DNA of 64,000 nt from NCBI GenBank assembly GCA_963576735.1, contig OY755173.1, forward strand, positions 13,114,873 to 13,178,872, in the 5' to 3' direction. The position numbers and the translations under genes are program-made. Below the pieces are notes generated by a model that made no database searches, was not told where the DNA came from, and was given only the letters and a program-made list of their open reading frames with translations. Source of the stretch: Bedellia somnulentella. Taxonomy: Eukaryota > Arthropoda > Insecta > Lepidoptera > Bedelliidae. Of this stretch, positions 32,680 through 45,200 are shown in pieces; position 1 is the stretch's first letter; each line of letters starts with the position of its first letter.

Positions 32680-33010
32680 ACCCGACTGCCAAAGAAGGAG
32701 GGTAATGTTTTTCGGGGTATGCAAGTATGTATGTATGTCTGTTCCTTTGTGACCTCCTGTAGCCTAAACGGCTTGATGGATTTTGATGTATGAGGTATCG
32801 TTAGATTTGTCTTGATTACGGGAGTGTCATAGGATACATTTTATCCTAAAAGTCCCACGGGATAAAGACATAATAATATTTTTTATAAATTTCCCTTTAA
32901 AAAAATATGTCTGCGGTATCATTAGATTCATTTCAATCACGGGAGTAATTAATATAGGATACGTTTTTTCTCAAAATTCCCACGGGAACATGTTAATTCT
33001 GCGTCAACGC

Positions 33011-33215
33011 AAAGCAACTCATGCGTTAGCAAGCAAAAAGATAGGGCGTGGCCTGGCATGCGGCGCGCGGCGCGGTGCGGAGGGGGATATGCTCGAGTAT
33101 ACAGCCCGAATGCGGGCACACGCATAAGGGCACACGTCGTTGACGGTCGTCTCTAAATAGCGATTTTTTCGATACTTCGTCGTCTGACGCGAAACTTATA
33201 AAGTATAAATAACTC
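33011..33215 (+). promoter_or_regulatory. Candidate Helentron promoter region
   Basis: A GC-rich patch (GGCGCGCGGCGCGGTGCGG) is followed by CTTATAAAGTATAAATAAC, a TATA-like string about 600 bases before the Rep start. A pyrimidine-rich run follows. The SINE inserted at 33331 now separates promoter and gene. Confidence 0.35.
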
Positions 33216-33330
33216 GTTCTTTTTCTTTCGTGTTTCTCTCTTTAAATTTATTCGTTCTTTCTAATTAATTAACTCGTTCTTCCGTTCTTTTTTTTGGTTC
33301 TTTCTTAAATTCTTCATATTAATTAATAAT

Positions 33331-33715
33331 ACCGTGACAACCGTGATAGCCCAGTGGGTAGAACACTTGGTTATCGTGCAAGCGACTAGTGTTCGAATCC
33401 TGGGTCGGGCCTACACCAATTTGTCTTTTCTAAAGACATATGTGTGGTTAATTTATCATGGTTGTTAACGGTGAGGGAAAACATCGTGAGGAAACCCACA
33501 TGGCTGAGTTGTACTTAGTCATGTGACAGTGTATTCGTACAAAACGGCGATAGGCCTGCCCCCTATCACGTGAGTACACTGTCTAAGCAAAACGTGGGTA
33601 CCTTCTCTGAAAACTAGATGGCGCTTGCCATGTGAGTTCAGGAGTATTGGTACCTCTGCCAACCCCTTCGGGGATAAACGGCGTGAACGTTTATGTTATG
33701 TTATGTAATTAATAA
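33331..33715 (+). mobile_element. Full-length SINE-B inside the Helentron
   Basis: The head GATAGCCCAGTGGGTAGAAC, B box AGTGTTCGAATCCTGGG, body, and TTATGTTATG tail are all present. The exact target duplication TAATTAATAAT lies at 33320-33330 and 33716-33726. Confidence 0.92.
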
Positions 33716-33804
33716 TATAATAATAATTATTAATAAAATAACCATTAGTACTGATTTTTTCGGCAATAGGTATCAGACCATTTTAAGAAATAAAAACATA
33801 CAAT

Positions 33805-36800
33805 ATGGGATTATCTCGCAAAACAAAAAGGGCTCAGGCTCGGGCTAAAAAATTAAAAGCCGAATCTCCTGAGGCACGCGAAAAACGCCTTATAGAAGCA
33901 AGAGTAAGAATGTCCCAACGGTACAGCCAACTTTCACCTACTTCACGTCAAGAGCTTATAAATAACAAAAGTACCCGTAGACGTACTTTACAAGCACGTG
34001 AGTCTAGCGTTGATAGGGAACAAAAGCGGCGTAGGCTTGCAGCTAGCAAATCTGAAAAGAGAGCTGCTGAGTCCCCGTCGTCTCGTATGACACGACTCCA
34101 GCAGATGCGGGAATATGCCACAAACGTTCGTGAACATGAGTCTCCATCATCTCGCGCTGCTCGACTCGAGCAGATGCGGGAGCATGCGGGAAATGTTCGC
34201 GAACACGAGTCTCCACCAACTCGCGCTGCCCGACTCGACCAGATGCGGGAGCATGCCGAATTAATTCGTGAGCATGAGTCTCCATCATCCCGCGCTTCTC
34301 GACTCGAGCAGATGCGAGAGTATGCTGTGCAGTCTCGTAACAACGAATCACCTGGCTCGCGTTTAGAAAGACTTTCGGCTATGAGGTCACAGTTTCGTGT
34401 TCGACGGCAGTTGTTTACAAATAGTGATGCCACATTCAATGAAGCGATTTCTCAAGTGGCGGATGTGGTGTGCTACGTATGTCATAAGCTTCTATACAAG
34501 AAACAGTCACGCAGTATCTTAACTGCTAATATTACTGTTCTACCACAAAATGTTTCAGACCGCATAGATTGTTGCAATAGATGCGCCAACAAATTGTCAA
34601 GGAATCAGTGCCCGTCAAATGCATTTTGGAACAACATGACTGTTGCACCTATTCCGCCTGAAATTGAATGTCTATCAGAGATGGAGCTGCGGCTCATTTC
34701 TCGGATAAAACCGTTTATAAAAGTGGTGCGTCTGGGTGGTCGTTACGGACAACAGGGATTTAAGGGGCAAGCCATCCTCTTTGCACAGCAAGTTGAAGAG
34801 ATACCTGAACAGCTTCCATTGAATATAGCAAATGCGGGAATAAGTGTGGTCACTGAAAATTTAGATAACGTGACAAACAATCGACGATACTCGGTAAACA
34901 TCGAAAAAATTAAGAAAGCATTAGAGTGGCTATTGCGAAACAATCATTTGTACTCTAATGTGCAAATTAATACTAACATTACCAATGAAGAGATACGGTC
35001 AAGTATTCTGGAGGCAGTTATCACATTAGAAAATGCAGATCACATTAGAAATGAGCCAAAAAATCACTTCAAGGCTTTGGGACATGACCGTCACATCTTG
35101 CGTGGGTCTTTTCACCAAGGCAGTGATCGGTTTGAAGAGGAATCCCGTGGCCGCCAGTGCACGGCTAATGCCGCCACGGCTATCGCCTACTCCAGTTCCA
35201 AACCATTAAATGAATGGGCCCCATCTGACTTGGATCGAATTTTATTAGCTGGTAATACATATTTCAACAGGTGCATGTCACGACTTGCAAACAGACCGCA
35301 ATTTTTAAATACTGAAGAGCTATTACCCGCAGTTTCTGTGGCCGCTACAGAATTCGAAATAAATATACAGCCCGATGTTGTCGTTGGAGTTGTTAACTCG
35401 AGTGCGCCATCTGACGTTCTTGAAGGATACTTCCCTAATTTGTCTTCGGGGATTGAATATTTTTTTACAACACACGATAAAGGAATTATTACATGTCAAA
35501 CAAATATTGCATTGGCGGTAATGAAAGTAATCGTCGAACGCAATCAGTCTCCCGATGTCGAGATCCCAGAATATTACTTATTCGACTCACATTCTCGGGG
35601 ACCCAAAGGTTATGTTGCACCTAACAGAGGAGCCTCCATGTTGATGAAGTTTGCAAATCAAGGCGATTTATGTCAACATCTTGCTGTTGCACTACAGGTA
35701 AGAGGCCATCGAGATATGCAGTATAGTATCACAGCTATAAATGCAACACCCTTGGTCATCCCAAATGAATCGCCAGTACTGAATGAACAACACGACACTC
35801 AGATAGTTAGCGACGGCAATCTGAATAGCAGTGATCCTGTTCACGAAGAACACGCGTTTGTTACTACAGCTCTTATGCCGATTGATACTAATATTCCAGA
35901 TCTAAACGAAGTTGTTTCGAACGCTAATACCGTAGAAGAGAGACCAATACCTATCTACGAACTCAAACGGAAAACTGTGCCCCCGGTCAGCGTCTTGAGA
36001 GAGCAAAGAGCAGAAGAGCTAGCGTGGATAAGGTTATTCCCAGATGGTCGAAATGGGCTTAGGGAACAAAGACCCGTTCCAATAACACCGCTCGATTACT
36101 ACCAAACTCGAGTGATGAGCAATGACAAACGGTTCCAATTTAACGAGTACATATTTTACGCCCTCTCGTTAGTAGAACTTTGCAAGGCTCAACAAAATGT
36201 TTCAGTCTGTGGCCGGTTGCGTCAGGATGGAGCTGAGCCCACAGATGTTGTACAAAATGTGCACCTGGTAATGCGCAACATACGTGGCACGTCCGCGTAC
36301 TGGCACAAAGCGTATACGGATCTTCTTGCCATGGTGAAAAATTTAGGTCCTCCTCATTGGTATCTTACTCTCTCTTGTAACGATTTAAATTGGCCCGACA
36401 TGCTAAAAGCCCTTTTAGTTGCCGATGGCCGCCCAAATTTTTCTTTTGAAGATTTGACCTTCCTTGAAAAGCAGCACCTTGTCGAGTCCTACCCAGTCAC
36501 GTTATCAAGACAATTTATGTTGCGCCTAAACACTTTGTTTACTAGGCTGAGAAGAGAAGAGGATCCGATTTTAGGAAAGAAAATTATTGATTTTTGGTGG
36601 CGCATAGAATTTCAGCTACGAGGTAGCCCTCACGTTCACATGGTTTTATGGTGTGCTGATATGCCGGCTTTTGACACCCCTGAAGGTATTCAGTTGCTGG
36701 AGCGTGTTGTCACGTGTGAGGTTCCCGACGCTGAGGACGACTCAGAGATGCATGATTTAGTCGTTCAGTTACAAACACATCGACACACTCAAACATGCTT

Positions 36801-39378
36801 CAAAAATAACCGAAACGTTTGTAGATTCGCTTTCCCGAGACCAGTGTCTGAAAACACTACAATCTTAGACGACGAGCAAGCAATGAGAAATGGTGGAAGA
36901 TTTTATATATTAAAAAGAACAGATTCGGAAACCATGATAAACTGCTACAGTTCGAGATTATTAAAACTGTGGCGCGCCAATATTGATCTACAGCCTTGCG
37001 GGTCAGCTTTAGGTGTGGCGTACTACATCTCAAAGTATATCTCAAAAGCTGAACCTGCAGAGGTCTCTAGATCAATAAGGCAAGCTATAAGTGCTGTAAG
37101 AGACCGCGGTGGAAGCAACTTGGGACGGCTGGTTTTTGCTATCCAAAACGCAATCTTGTCTCACAGAGAAGTCTCTGCCAACGAATGTGCGTTTCGATTG
37201 TGTCATTTAAAATTAAGAGATAGTTCACGTAAATGTGTTTTCGTAAACACTTGCGCGCCTGAACAAAGATACCGAATGCTTAGGATTGACACAGAAAGTT
37301 CCGAACCGTACAAAAATGTATTTGATAGGTACGTTCACAGACCTCTTTCTCTGGAGCAACTTAGTTTAGGTGAGTTTGCGATTTGGTACGAGGTTGCCTC
37401 TACTAGAAACGATACAGAGGAGGATGAATAAGATGCTGATGCCTATGATGCTGAGGATGAGGACGTGTCTAGTCGTTGATACATTACCTTATTAGACAAC
37501 GTAGGTAGGATGAAAAAGCGGACACGTCCAGCTATACTCCGAACGCGTTATTATACGCTGTCTTCAGACCCAGAAGCATATTACTACTCATTGGTCCTGA
37601 CTCATATTCCGTTCCGAGCAGAGGAAGAGTTGTTGGATGGTTTTAATACTGCAAAAGAAGCTTTCTGGGCCAAAAGGCATCGACTACGTCCGCTGCAAGA
37701 AGGTTTTGACGCCGAAACTATGATGCGGTGGGAAACTGAGATCCAACAAGCTATAAGCCGCATTGTGGCAGAAAACTTGGCAGCAGGAACCGTTGAGGAA
37801 CAAAACGATGACGCAAATGACAACAATGACGTTCAGCCTATTGAACACATACTCGACGACGGCGGTCATAATATTATGATCGAAGAAGTCGAAGATGAAC
37901 CAACTGACATAGGCATGCCAGACAATCAGTTTGAAACATTTGTAGCTTCGTTGAACATGAGTCAACGACAACTGTTTCAAAAAATTTCCCAAAAGTTATT
38001 GGACGTGTCAAATTCTGATCCGTTACTAGTTTTTGTTACTGGAGGAGCTGGTACCGGAAAAACATTTACCTTAAAAGTTATGACTGAACAAATTCGTAGG
38101 TTGAGTAACACTGAAATAGGTAAAAACGTGATTGTTACTGCACCAACTGGAGTAGCAGCCAGACTAATCGGTGGAACTACACTGCATTCCACTTTTGCGC
38201 TACCAATTGAAAAGGGAAGAAATGAAACATTACGCCCACTAACAGGTGAAAGGCTGCAAAGGGAGCGACAAAAGTGGAGGCATATAAATTGGCTCATCAT
38301 CGATGAAATATCAATGGTGCCCTACTTAACACTGCGAAACATTCACATTCGCCTCCAGCAACTAAAACAGGATCAAGGGAACTTTGGTGGTATCAATGTA
38401 ATTTTGTTTGGAGATCTCATGCAGTTACCACCAGTTTCCAGAATCACCGGTGGTTCTTACTGCTTCCGACAGCCGTCGAACTTAACTGGTGAAACAAATC
38501 TGTGGCAATTGTTCAGCTTTTGTGAATTGCCACAGAATATGAGACAGGCAGGAGACAATACCTTTGTGGACATTCTCAATAATATTCGTGTTGGTGAGTT
38601 AACGATGGACCAACTTGAGATCCTGGACAGCCGCAGAATTCCACTAGAGGGTCCATTTGCCGATGGAGAGGCAGTTCGAATTTTCCCTACTACGAAACAA
38701 GTCGATGCTTATAATTCAGCCATGACTAAAAAGTTGGGCAAATCGTTAAAGCTCTACCAAATAAACGCTGTTGACATCTCCCTAGAAGCTAAAACCTACG
38801 GTCAGTGCCCTCGCAAACAATACATTTCTGACGACCCGAACAAAACAGGGGGCATTCTCGGCACACTAACTATTGGAATTGGATCTCGCGTGATGTTACG
38901 CCGCAACATCAATGTAAACCACGGTCTGGTGAACGGTGCTATGGGTATCATAAGAAGAATTGAGTGGCCTTCTCTTCGCAGAGAGCAGTTAGAACCAGGT
39001 GAGTTACCGCAGGCAGTATTCGTAGAGTTCGACGATCGTTCTGTTAAGGGCAATGAATTGGGTGTGGGGGTTCGCATAGAGCCCTCCACTGTCGACTTTG
39101 ATGCGCTTCGCGGACAAGGGAAGATTGAACGTCGGATGCTGCCTTTGATACTTTGTTGGGCTGTAACGGTACACAAACTGCAAGGTACCACCTTGGATCG
39201 GGCTGTCGTGGACCTATCAAACGTGTTTGCAAAGGGCCAGGCTTATGTAGCCCTAAGCCGTGTTAAAACACTTGCTGGGTTAGCAATAAAAACACTTGAC
39301 CCAAAAAAGCTGTTGGACCGGCCCCACGACGAATGTTCTTTAACTGAACTTAAACGTTTGCGGGATCTTCAGCAGTAA
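33805..39378 (+). pseudogene. Helentron Rep-protease-PIF1 helicase, two in-frame stops
   Basis: A single frame of 1,858 codons is broken only by TAA at 37429-37431 and TGA at about 37477-37479. Residues 89-190 or so are five 23-residue repeats (ESPSSRAARLEQMREHAGNV-type). A zinc-finger-like pair follows (CYVCHKLL, CCNRCANKL), then a DUF6570-like segment. A cysteine-protease-like domain has Cys452 in SRGRQCTANA and His596 in FDSHSRGPKG, resembling C76/OTU-type peptidases. Next come the Rep HUH motif at residues 943-945 (SPHVHMVLW) and the two-tyrosine motif at about 1073-1078 (YYISKYISK). The second part has Walker A GGAGTGKT, Walker B IIDEISM and VHKLQGT...AYVALSRV, a PIF1-type helicase. The intact protein would nick, cover and unwind DNA for rolling-circle transposition. 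Both stops could be single C-to-T changes. Confidence 0.92.
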
Positions 39379-39566
39379 TGACTCACCTAATTCTTTTTCT
39401 TCTTCACTACCAACAGTCCAGATTGGCGGTAAATTTATGTTGCGGAGTAACATCACTCGTAATCTAAAGCCAAATGTCGTCGAAATAATTTAAAATGGTA
39501 CTTACATATACATAGTCTTCTACATCTACAACATTTTCGTTAAATAAAAACAGCTAAAAAGTTATA

Positions 39567-40204
39567 AATAAAAGAATTATTATTAAAAAAACAAAATACC
39601 CGACTGCACACTAAAAAAAGAGTAAAACAAGCCCCACAATAATATTGATCAATCAAATGCTAAAAACTAATTATGTAATACCGTTTAAACAATACCTATA
39701 TTAAAATACACTACAATATGTGTTCGTAATCGATAGTTAAATAAACAGAAACTTATTTTGAATACAAATTTACTGAATATAATTTATAAATGTTTATGGA
39801 AAGCATCGCAGGCGGGGACCACCTTGACCGCCACCAACGAAAATTCTGCTAAATGGTGCACAACCGAAATGACTATAAATAAGCCTCTGCCACCAACGAA
39901 AATTCTGCTAAATGGTGCACAACTGAAATGACTATAAATAAGCCTCTGTTGGTCCCCGCCTGCGATGCTTTCCATAAACATTTATAAATTATATTCAGTA
40001 AATTTGTATTCAAAATAAGTTTCTGTTTATTTAACTATCGATTACGAACACATATTGTAGTGTATTTTAATATAGGTATTGTTTAAACGGTATTACATAA
40101 TTAGTTTTTAGCATTTGATTGATCAATATTATTGTGGGGCTTGTTTTACTCTTTTTTTAGTGTGCAGTCGGGTATTTTGTTTTTTTAATAATAATTCTTT
40201 TATT
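39567..40204. repeat. 638-bp palindrome at the Helentron 3' end
   Basis: Arms 39567-39821 and 39950-40204 are 255 bp each and appear exact over their whole length. The 128-base centre is a 59-bp unit in tandem twice (39830-39888 and 39889-39947). The right arm stops precisely at the element's boundary. Both arms contain the ACCCGACTGC motif that also forms the 5' end, so element ends have been brought together. Confidence 0.9.
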
Positions 40205-40876
40205 TTCTACATGATATTGAGATGTTAAACTACAAAGAACGATTAAGTAAACAATAACATATCACTCAAGTCATATCAAACAATCCCAACACTCTTTTAG
40301 ATTTTGAAATAATCCAAAACGAGCCAGATTTCGCGGGGATGCCCTCAAGCAATAATATTTTAATGAAAATGAGATCCATTAACTAATAGTACTCCAAAGA
40401 AAATAAAATTTTTGTTCGCATATAATATCACGTAATAATATAAGGGCACATTTTGCAGTGCTCAGATACATATTATTTCTTTTGTATGGTTGTGACCGTT
40501 ATTACCAAAATTGTGATACAATACAACATCATGTTTGTGCCTCTTCTTTCATGTTTTATGATACACAATCAATTTTGTCTCATATCTAGTTATATCAAAA
40601 TTGTAATAAAGAGGAACTATGCAACTTCATTTAAATATAAAGGCGTTAAAACGCAAGTCATAGTAGCTGCTATATTACTATTAGGATGAACTTATCGTAA
40701 AGTTTCTGTTTCCTTACGAAGTTTCCTAAGCATTGCCGAGTGCAGATTACAGCACCGCAGATTTTTGCTTACCTTAGTGGGAATTAAATTTAATATATAA
40801 ATATAAATGCAGCGGATGAATAACCCCTGAAAATTTCATCAAAATTTATGTTTGCAATAAAACATTAAGTATTTAA
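40205..40876. repeat. Segment B, third part
   Basis: Reverse-complement match to 54584-55302, which there contains the extra 59-bp hairpin. A 78-codon open frame at 40453-40689 is also present in the other copy, but its residue make-up looks non-coding. Confidence 0.8.
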
Positions 40877-42058
40877 CAATGGAACAAGGAAAGACATTAA
40901 ATGACAAAAATGGAATATACTAATATATACTTAAGTGCGTCACAGATAATACTGATCTTTTATGTAATATCTAAACAGTCACACATAAAACATATGCAGA
41001 GTTGCTGACGTGTTATAATTTTAAAACTAATTGTTAACTAGGATTTTGTATTTGATGTAATATTACAAGGTGCTCCAACAACTTATCGGCGAAATCTATA
41101 AGACTCTCTTAAATCTCTTCCAGTATAAACAGTTGCGTTTTCCGCTATGTGCGTTGTTATCCCTACAAAAAGCAAATGAAAATGGCCTAACATTTTCAAA
41201 AGAATCTGAACTATTCTATAAATGTTCGCTGACTGCGATTCTATAAACCTGTGTTTTAGGAAGAACCGAGTGATTTCGATCTTCGTACACCTTGTGCCCA
41301 GAAAGAAAGTAATCTTGTTTAAATTATTCCTGTTTCGAGGGCAGCGAATGTTTGGATTATAATGATTTACGATAAGTCTGTTAGTTCACTGAAATTATGC
41401 CGAACAAAAGGGGCCTTTACGAACCGGGCAATGTTTTTGACAAAAAGAAGACAATGCATTAAAATTTTGTTAACAGTAAATATTAACTAAAAAACAGTTA
41501 TTATTTCTGGCTCTCAATATTTTTTTATTTTTAACTTTGCCCAAACTTTAAATAATTTCATTGTTCTATAAAAACACATGGTAATATACAGTGTATACTA
41601 CAGAGAAGATACCGACGTGTTGATTTTACTTGAAAATTAACACTTCGAGCTTTACTCAGTAACGTTCCAGTTTTTAATAACCTTTGTACATAAACTATCT
41701 ACGGTATCGAATTTGCAAACAAATTATAAGTACATTTTGTAGAGAGGGCAATGGTCCTAAGGCAAATGCAAGTCAACCAAGCAAAGAAAAAAATATATTA
41801 AGGATGTCTATTTGCTTAAATACACCTCGAATCTTTATCTTCCCACTATTTCAATAATGTTGAATCAGTATTACACCGTTTCTTAACCTCTGTCAAAGAA
41901 ATCTTGTAATAAAAAATAAAAGACATTATTTTAAAATATTCAACAGCAATCGTTTTATTTCAATAATCAACAATATTCCTATAACGCTAAAATCTATACA
42001 TAATAAATACTTTGCACATATTCGTAATACACTACAGTTCATGAAATAAACCATGTAT
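40877..42058. other. Unassigned, downstream of ATP23
   Basis: AT-rich with no recognised repeat or motif-bearing frame. The ATP23 3' UTR must begin at the right edge and run leftward. On the minus strand, hexamer-like AATAAAA lies near 41900. Confidence 0.4.
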
Positions 42059-42253
42059 TTAAAGGTACCCAAAGAACATTGCTTCTTTGTATGCTCTGTC
42101 CATATCTTCGGATCCTCTTCTAATTCTTCTCCCAATTGGTTCTAAATCTGCATAACATTTGGGAAACACTTTCTCAATGACCTCTATTGCTTCCTTTTTA
42201 CTGATTTGCCGGACAGCCAGAACTGAATACAAGGCTTTGGTTTTGACACAGTC
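42059..42253 (-). CDS. ATP23: ATP23 terminal exon
   Basis: Acceptor TTTATTCTAG, 64 codons, TAA. It reads KVFPKCYADLEPIGRRIRRG and SEDMDRAYKEAMFFGYL, the conserved M76 C-terminus. Phase 0 at its start. Confidence 0.9.
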   Translation of the reverse strand, partial: DCVKTKALYSVLAVRQISKKEAIEVIEKVFPKCYADLEPIGRRIRRGSEDMDRAYKEAMFFGYL

Positions 42254-45200
42254 CTAGAATAAAAAATAATTACTTAGAAGGTATTGAAATAACAACGCGA
42301 GAACACATACATACATATACTCAAGGCTATAAACCCCTTAAAGGAATAGTCAGAGCTTCAGAATAATAACTCCTCAGCCACTTTTGGACGTTGAGTGGGG
42401 ACAAGATTGTAAAATAAAGGTTCTTGGTAATGGGTCTCCAACCACATCGCCCAAAACCCTCACTTCAAAAGCCCCAAAACCCTTAGTCGCCTCTTACCAC
42501 CTCTAGATCACCCATGGGCAGAAATGGGGTAGTGATATTCGAAGCCGACACTAGACAGCCATACATAGAATGAAAGAAAAGCACTAAAATAATGCTGATT
42601 AATTTGAATCTTGCTTAATCTGCCTCGTCTCTTCTTCAACCTATACGTGTACCAGCTCATTGTTGAGCTCAGCAGCGCTAATATTGGGTGTTCCATAGAT
42701 GGAGTATGCACCAATAATATAAGCTATGCTGATGACATGGTGCTGCTGAGTCCATCAGTGGCTACACTGAGGAAACTACTGCAAATTTGTGAGTCGTATG
42801 CGGCGGCCCATGGGCTCAGATACAATGCAAGAAAGAGTGAATGGATGATCTTTAAAGCCGGTTCTTAATGCTACTCTCCCGTACCAATCACTTTTTGCGG
42901 CAGTGTTCTTAATAAAGTACACAAGTTCAAGTATCTGGGCCACTGGGTTACCGACTATATGAGTGACGGTGAGGACATAGACAGGGAGCGTAGGGCGCTG
43001 GCCGTCCGCTGTAACATGTTAGCCCGTAGGTTCGCACGCTGCTCTATACCAGTCAAGGTGACTCTCTTTAGAGCTTACTGTCAGAGCTTTTACACGTGTA
43101 GCCTGTGGACGAACTTCACGCAGCGGACGTACAGCGCACTACGCATGCAGTACTGTAGCGCCTCCGCCATGTTTGCGGAAGTTCACATTGATGACTTCTA
43201 CGCTATAGTGAGGAAACGGAGCGCCTCGTTATTGAGGCGCCTGCAGGCTAGCACTAACGGAATCCTGAGAGCATTGTCCGAGCGCTGGGACTCGCCGATG
43301 ATGAGGAAGTGGTTGCAGCTCCATACCAGCGCATCACCCCTCGTACTATAGTTTGTAAACTAATTATAAATTTTAATTAATTTTATTTTATTTTGAATTT
43401 TATTTATTTTACTTGATTATTACTTTTTTTGATGAATTTTCTTTTTTATTGATTTTTATTATTTTGATTTTATTCTTTGTGACATTATTTTTAATTGACA
43501 TGTTTTTGTAATTTTAATTTATTTGTAATTTCTAGTTTTCATTTTATGTTGTATGTAATGGCTAAATATGGGCTACTAGCCTGAAATAAATTTATTTATT
43601 TATTTATTATTAAATTTTTACTTAGATAATTTTATGGAGCAGTGGGCTATTACTATTACATTCTATATATATCTATAAAATTAATATCTTGATCCATCCG
43701 CTGATGTGTGATATTTGATAAATATTGCTCATAGAGGGAATACATCGCAAAATAAACTACATGTTTCCATGAATATTAGTTTATAAGCCCAAATAACCTG
43801 CTAAATCTGTAATACGGCTTCCAGATACAAGCTTACTTGCTGGACATTAGACAGATAATAATGAGTAAACAAATTTGCCAAGTGGAAAAAGGTGCTTTCA
43901 AAAACCAATTAATGTTCGATAAATATATCATGTAAGTTTTGGCCGTTCAGTGAGTATCATCAATACTTTCTTTCAAATGTGTTGAAAAGAGGTGAGCAAG
44001 GGTGAGATGCTATTTCAATTTAATCTTGTAACATTATATTTATTCTCATAACATGATCATTTTTAAAATAATTATTATTGCTAAAATTATCCAATGGTGG
44101 CATTTTGGCCAACCTGTTTGGGTGTTTCTATGCCGCTTAAAACGAAATCATTTCTTTAATAAGTTATTAATGTAAGAGGAACCCTTTTTTAAATAATATT
44201 AAATCCTAGAATCCCTTATACTGAGTTAACGATAACTTACTACGATCTCGGCCTGAGCACCATAGTTTTAACTGCTAGCTATTTAAATCAGCAACCTAGC
44301 TACTGCTTCGAATTTGAATTAGATAGAATTATTTAAAAAAAAAACAAGTTAGTTGGCCGACTTAGAATTTCTCTACCGCTTACTACCCACGGGTGTCGTC
44401 GTAAGAGGCGACAAAGGGTATGGGGCTTTTTTAAGTGGTTTTTGGGCGATGCGGTTGGAGACCCATCACCAAAGATACTTTATTCCTACCATCTTGCCCC
44501 CTATCAACTTCCAAATGTGGCTGAGGAGTTTCTAGTTCTGAGGTTCTGGCTACCCCTTTTTGGGATTTATGGCCGTGAGTATGTATGTATGTTAGGTTCT
44601 TTTGCATGAACATACCTGATGAGTCTGTCTTATTCTAAACATCGACGCATCTCCCTGTGACGTGGCACTAAAGAAGGAGCAGTGAGTCAAGTTCGCTGCC
44701 CGAATCTCAGTGCATGCTAAATGCTCCATATCTTTGAAGTTCAGGTGATTTCTACAGTAGTCATACATGTGTATCATTTCGTGAGCTAACACCCCTTGCA
44801 CCATTCCTTGTCGCGTTGATACATTCTGGCAAACCACTATCTGAAATAATAGAGAATAAGTTTTTTATTTCTTACATTTTGCTAATTTATAGAGCGGGAG
44901 TGGTTACAAGTTTTCATTTACAGTCACGGAATGGATGAGCGGTTAAATTTCAAAACACTTAAACAAGGAAACATTGTATATTAATTTATATAGCATTGAG
45001 TTAGTATACTTCACCACAAGTCATTATTGTTCTTTTCTAGAGGTCAACTTGATCTGTGTACTATGTTGCTTTACATTTATATTCATCAATATTTCTTATT
45101 GAAAAATGGAACCTATTGCATAATTTTACGAAGATTTATAATGGCTCAAAAGAATGCTCTTGTGGTTAAATAAAGAAAAAATCTGAGCAAATATTTAGCA

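Larger units (their letters stand above)
32680..40204 (+). mobile_element. Helentron (Helitron2-type), 7.5 kb, formerly autonomous
   Basis: Starts ACCCGACTGCCAAAGAAGG, the HINE-type 5' end with a TTACCC...GGGTAA fold. It ends AATAATAATTCTTTTATT. Segment B' keeps the empty site ACATTGTTTTCTACATG near 55300, so insertion was between T and T, with the exact edges blurred by two shared Ts. T^T insertion, lack of TC/CTAG ends and subterminal inverted repeats fit Helentrons rather than classic Helitrons. It carries one Rep/Hel frame with two stops, a nested SINE and a 638-bp terminal palindrome. Confidence 0.85.

Noticed and set aside
33948..34439. 163-codon minus-strand open frame
   Set aside because: It is the shadow of the Rep N-terminal repeats on the other strand.
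40453..40689. 78-codon hydrophobic frame, also seen at 54836-55039
   Set aside because: It is shared only because segments B and B' are duplicates. There is no conservation beyond the DNA level and no domain.
44353..44535. 60-codon frames in family-A copies (also near 22.5 and 59 kb)
   Set aside because: The frames recur because the repeat recurs; stops and shifts differ between copies, so there is no coding constraint.
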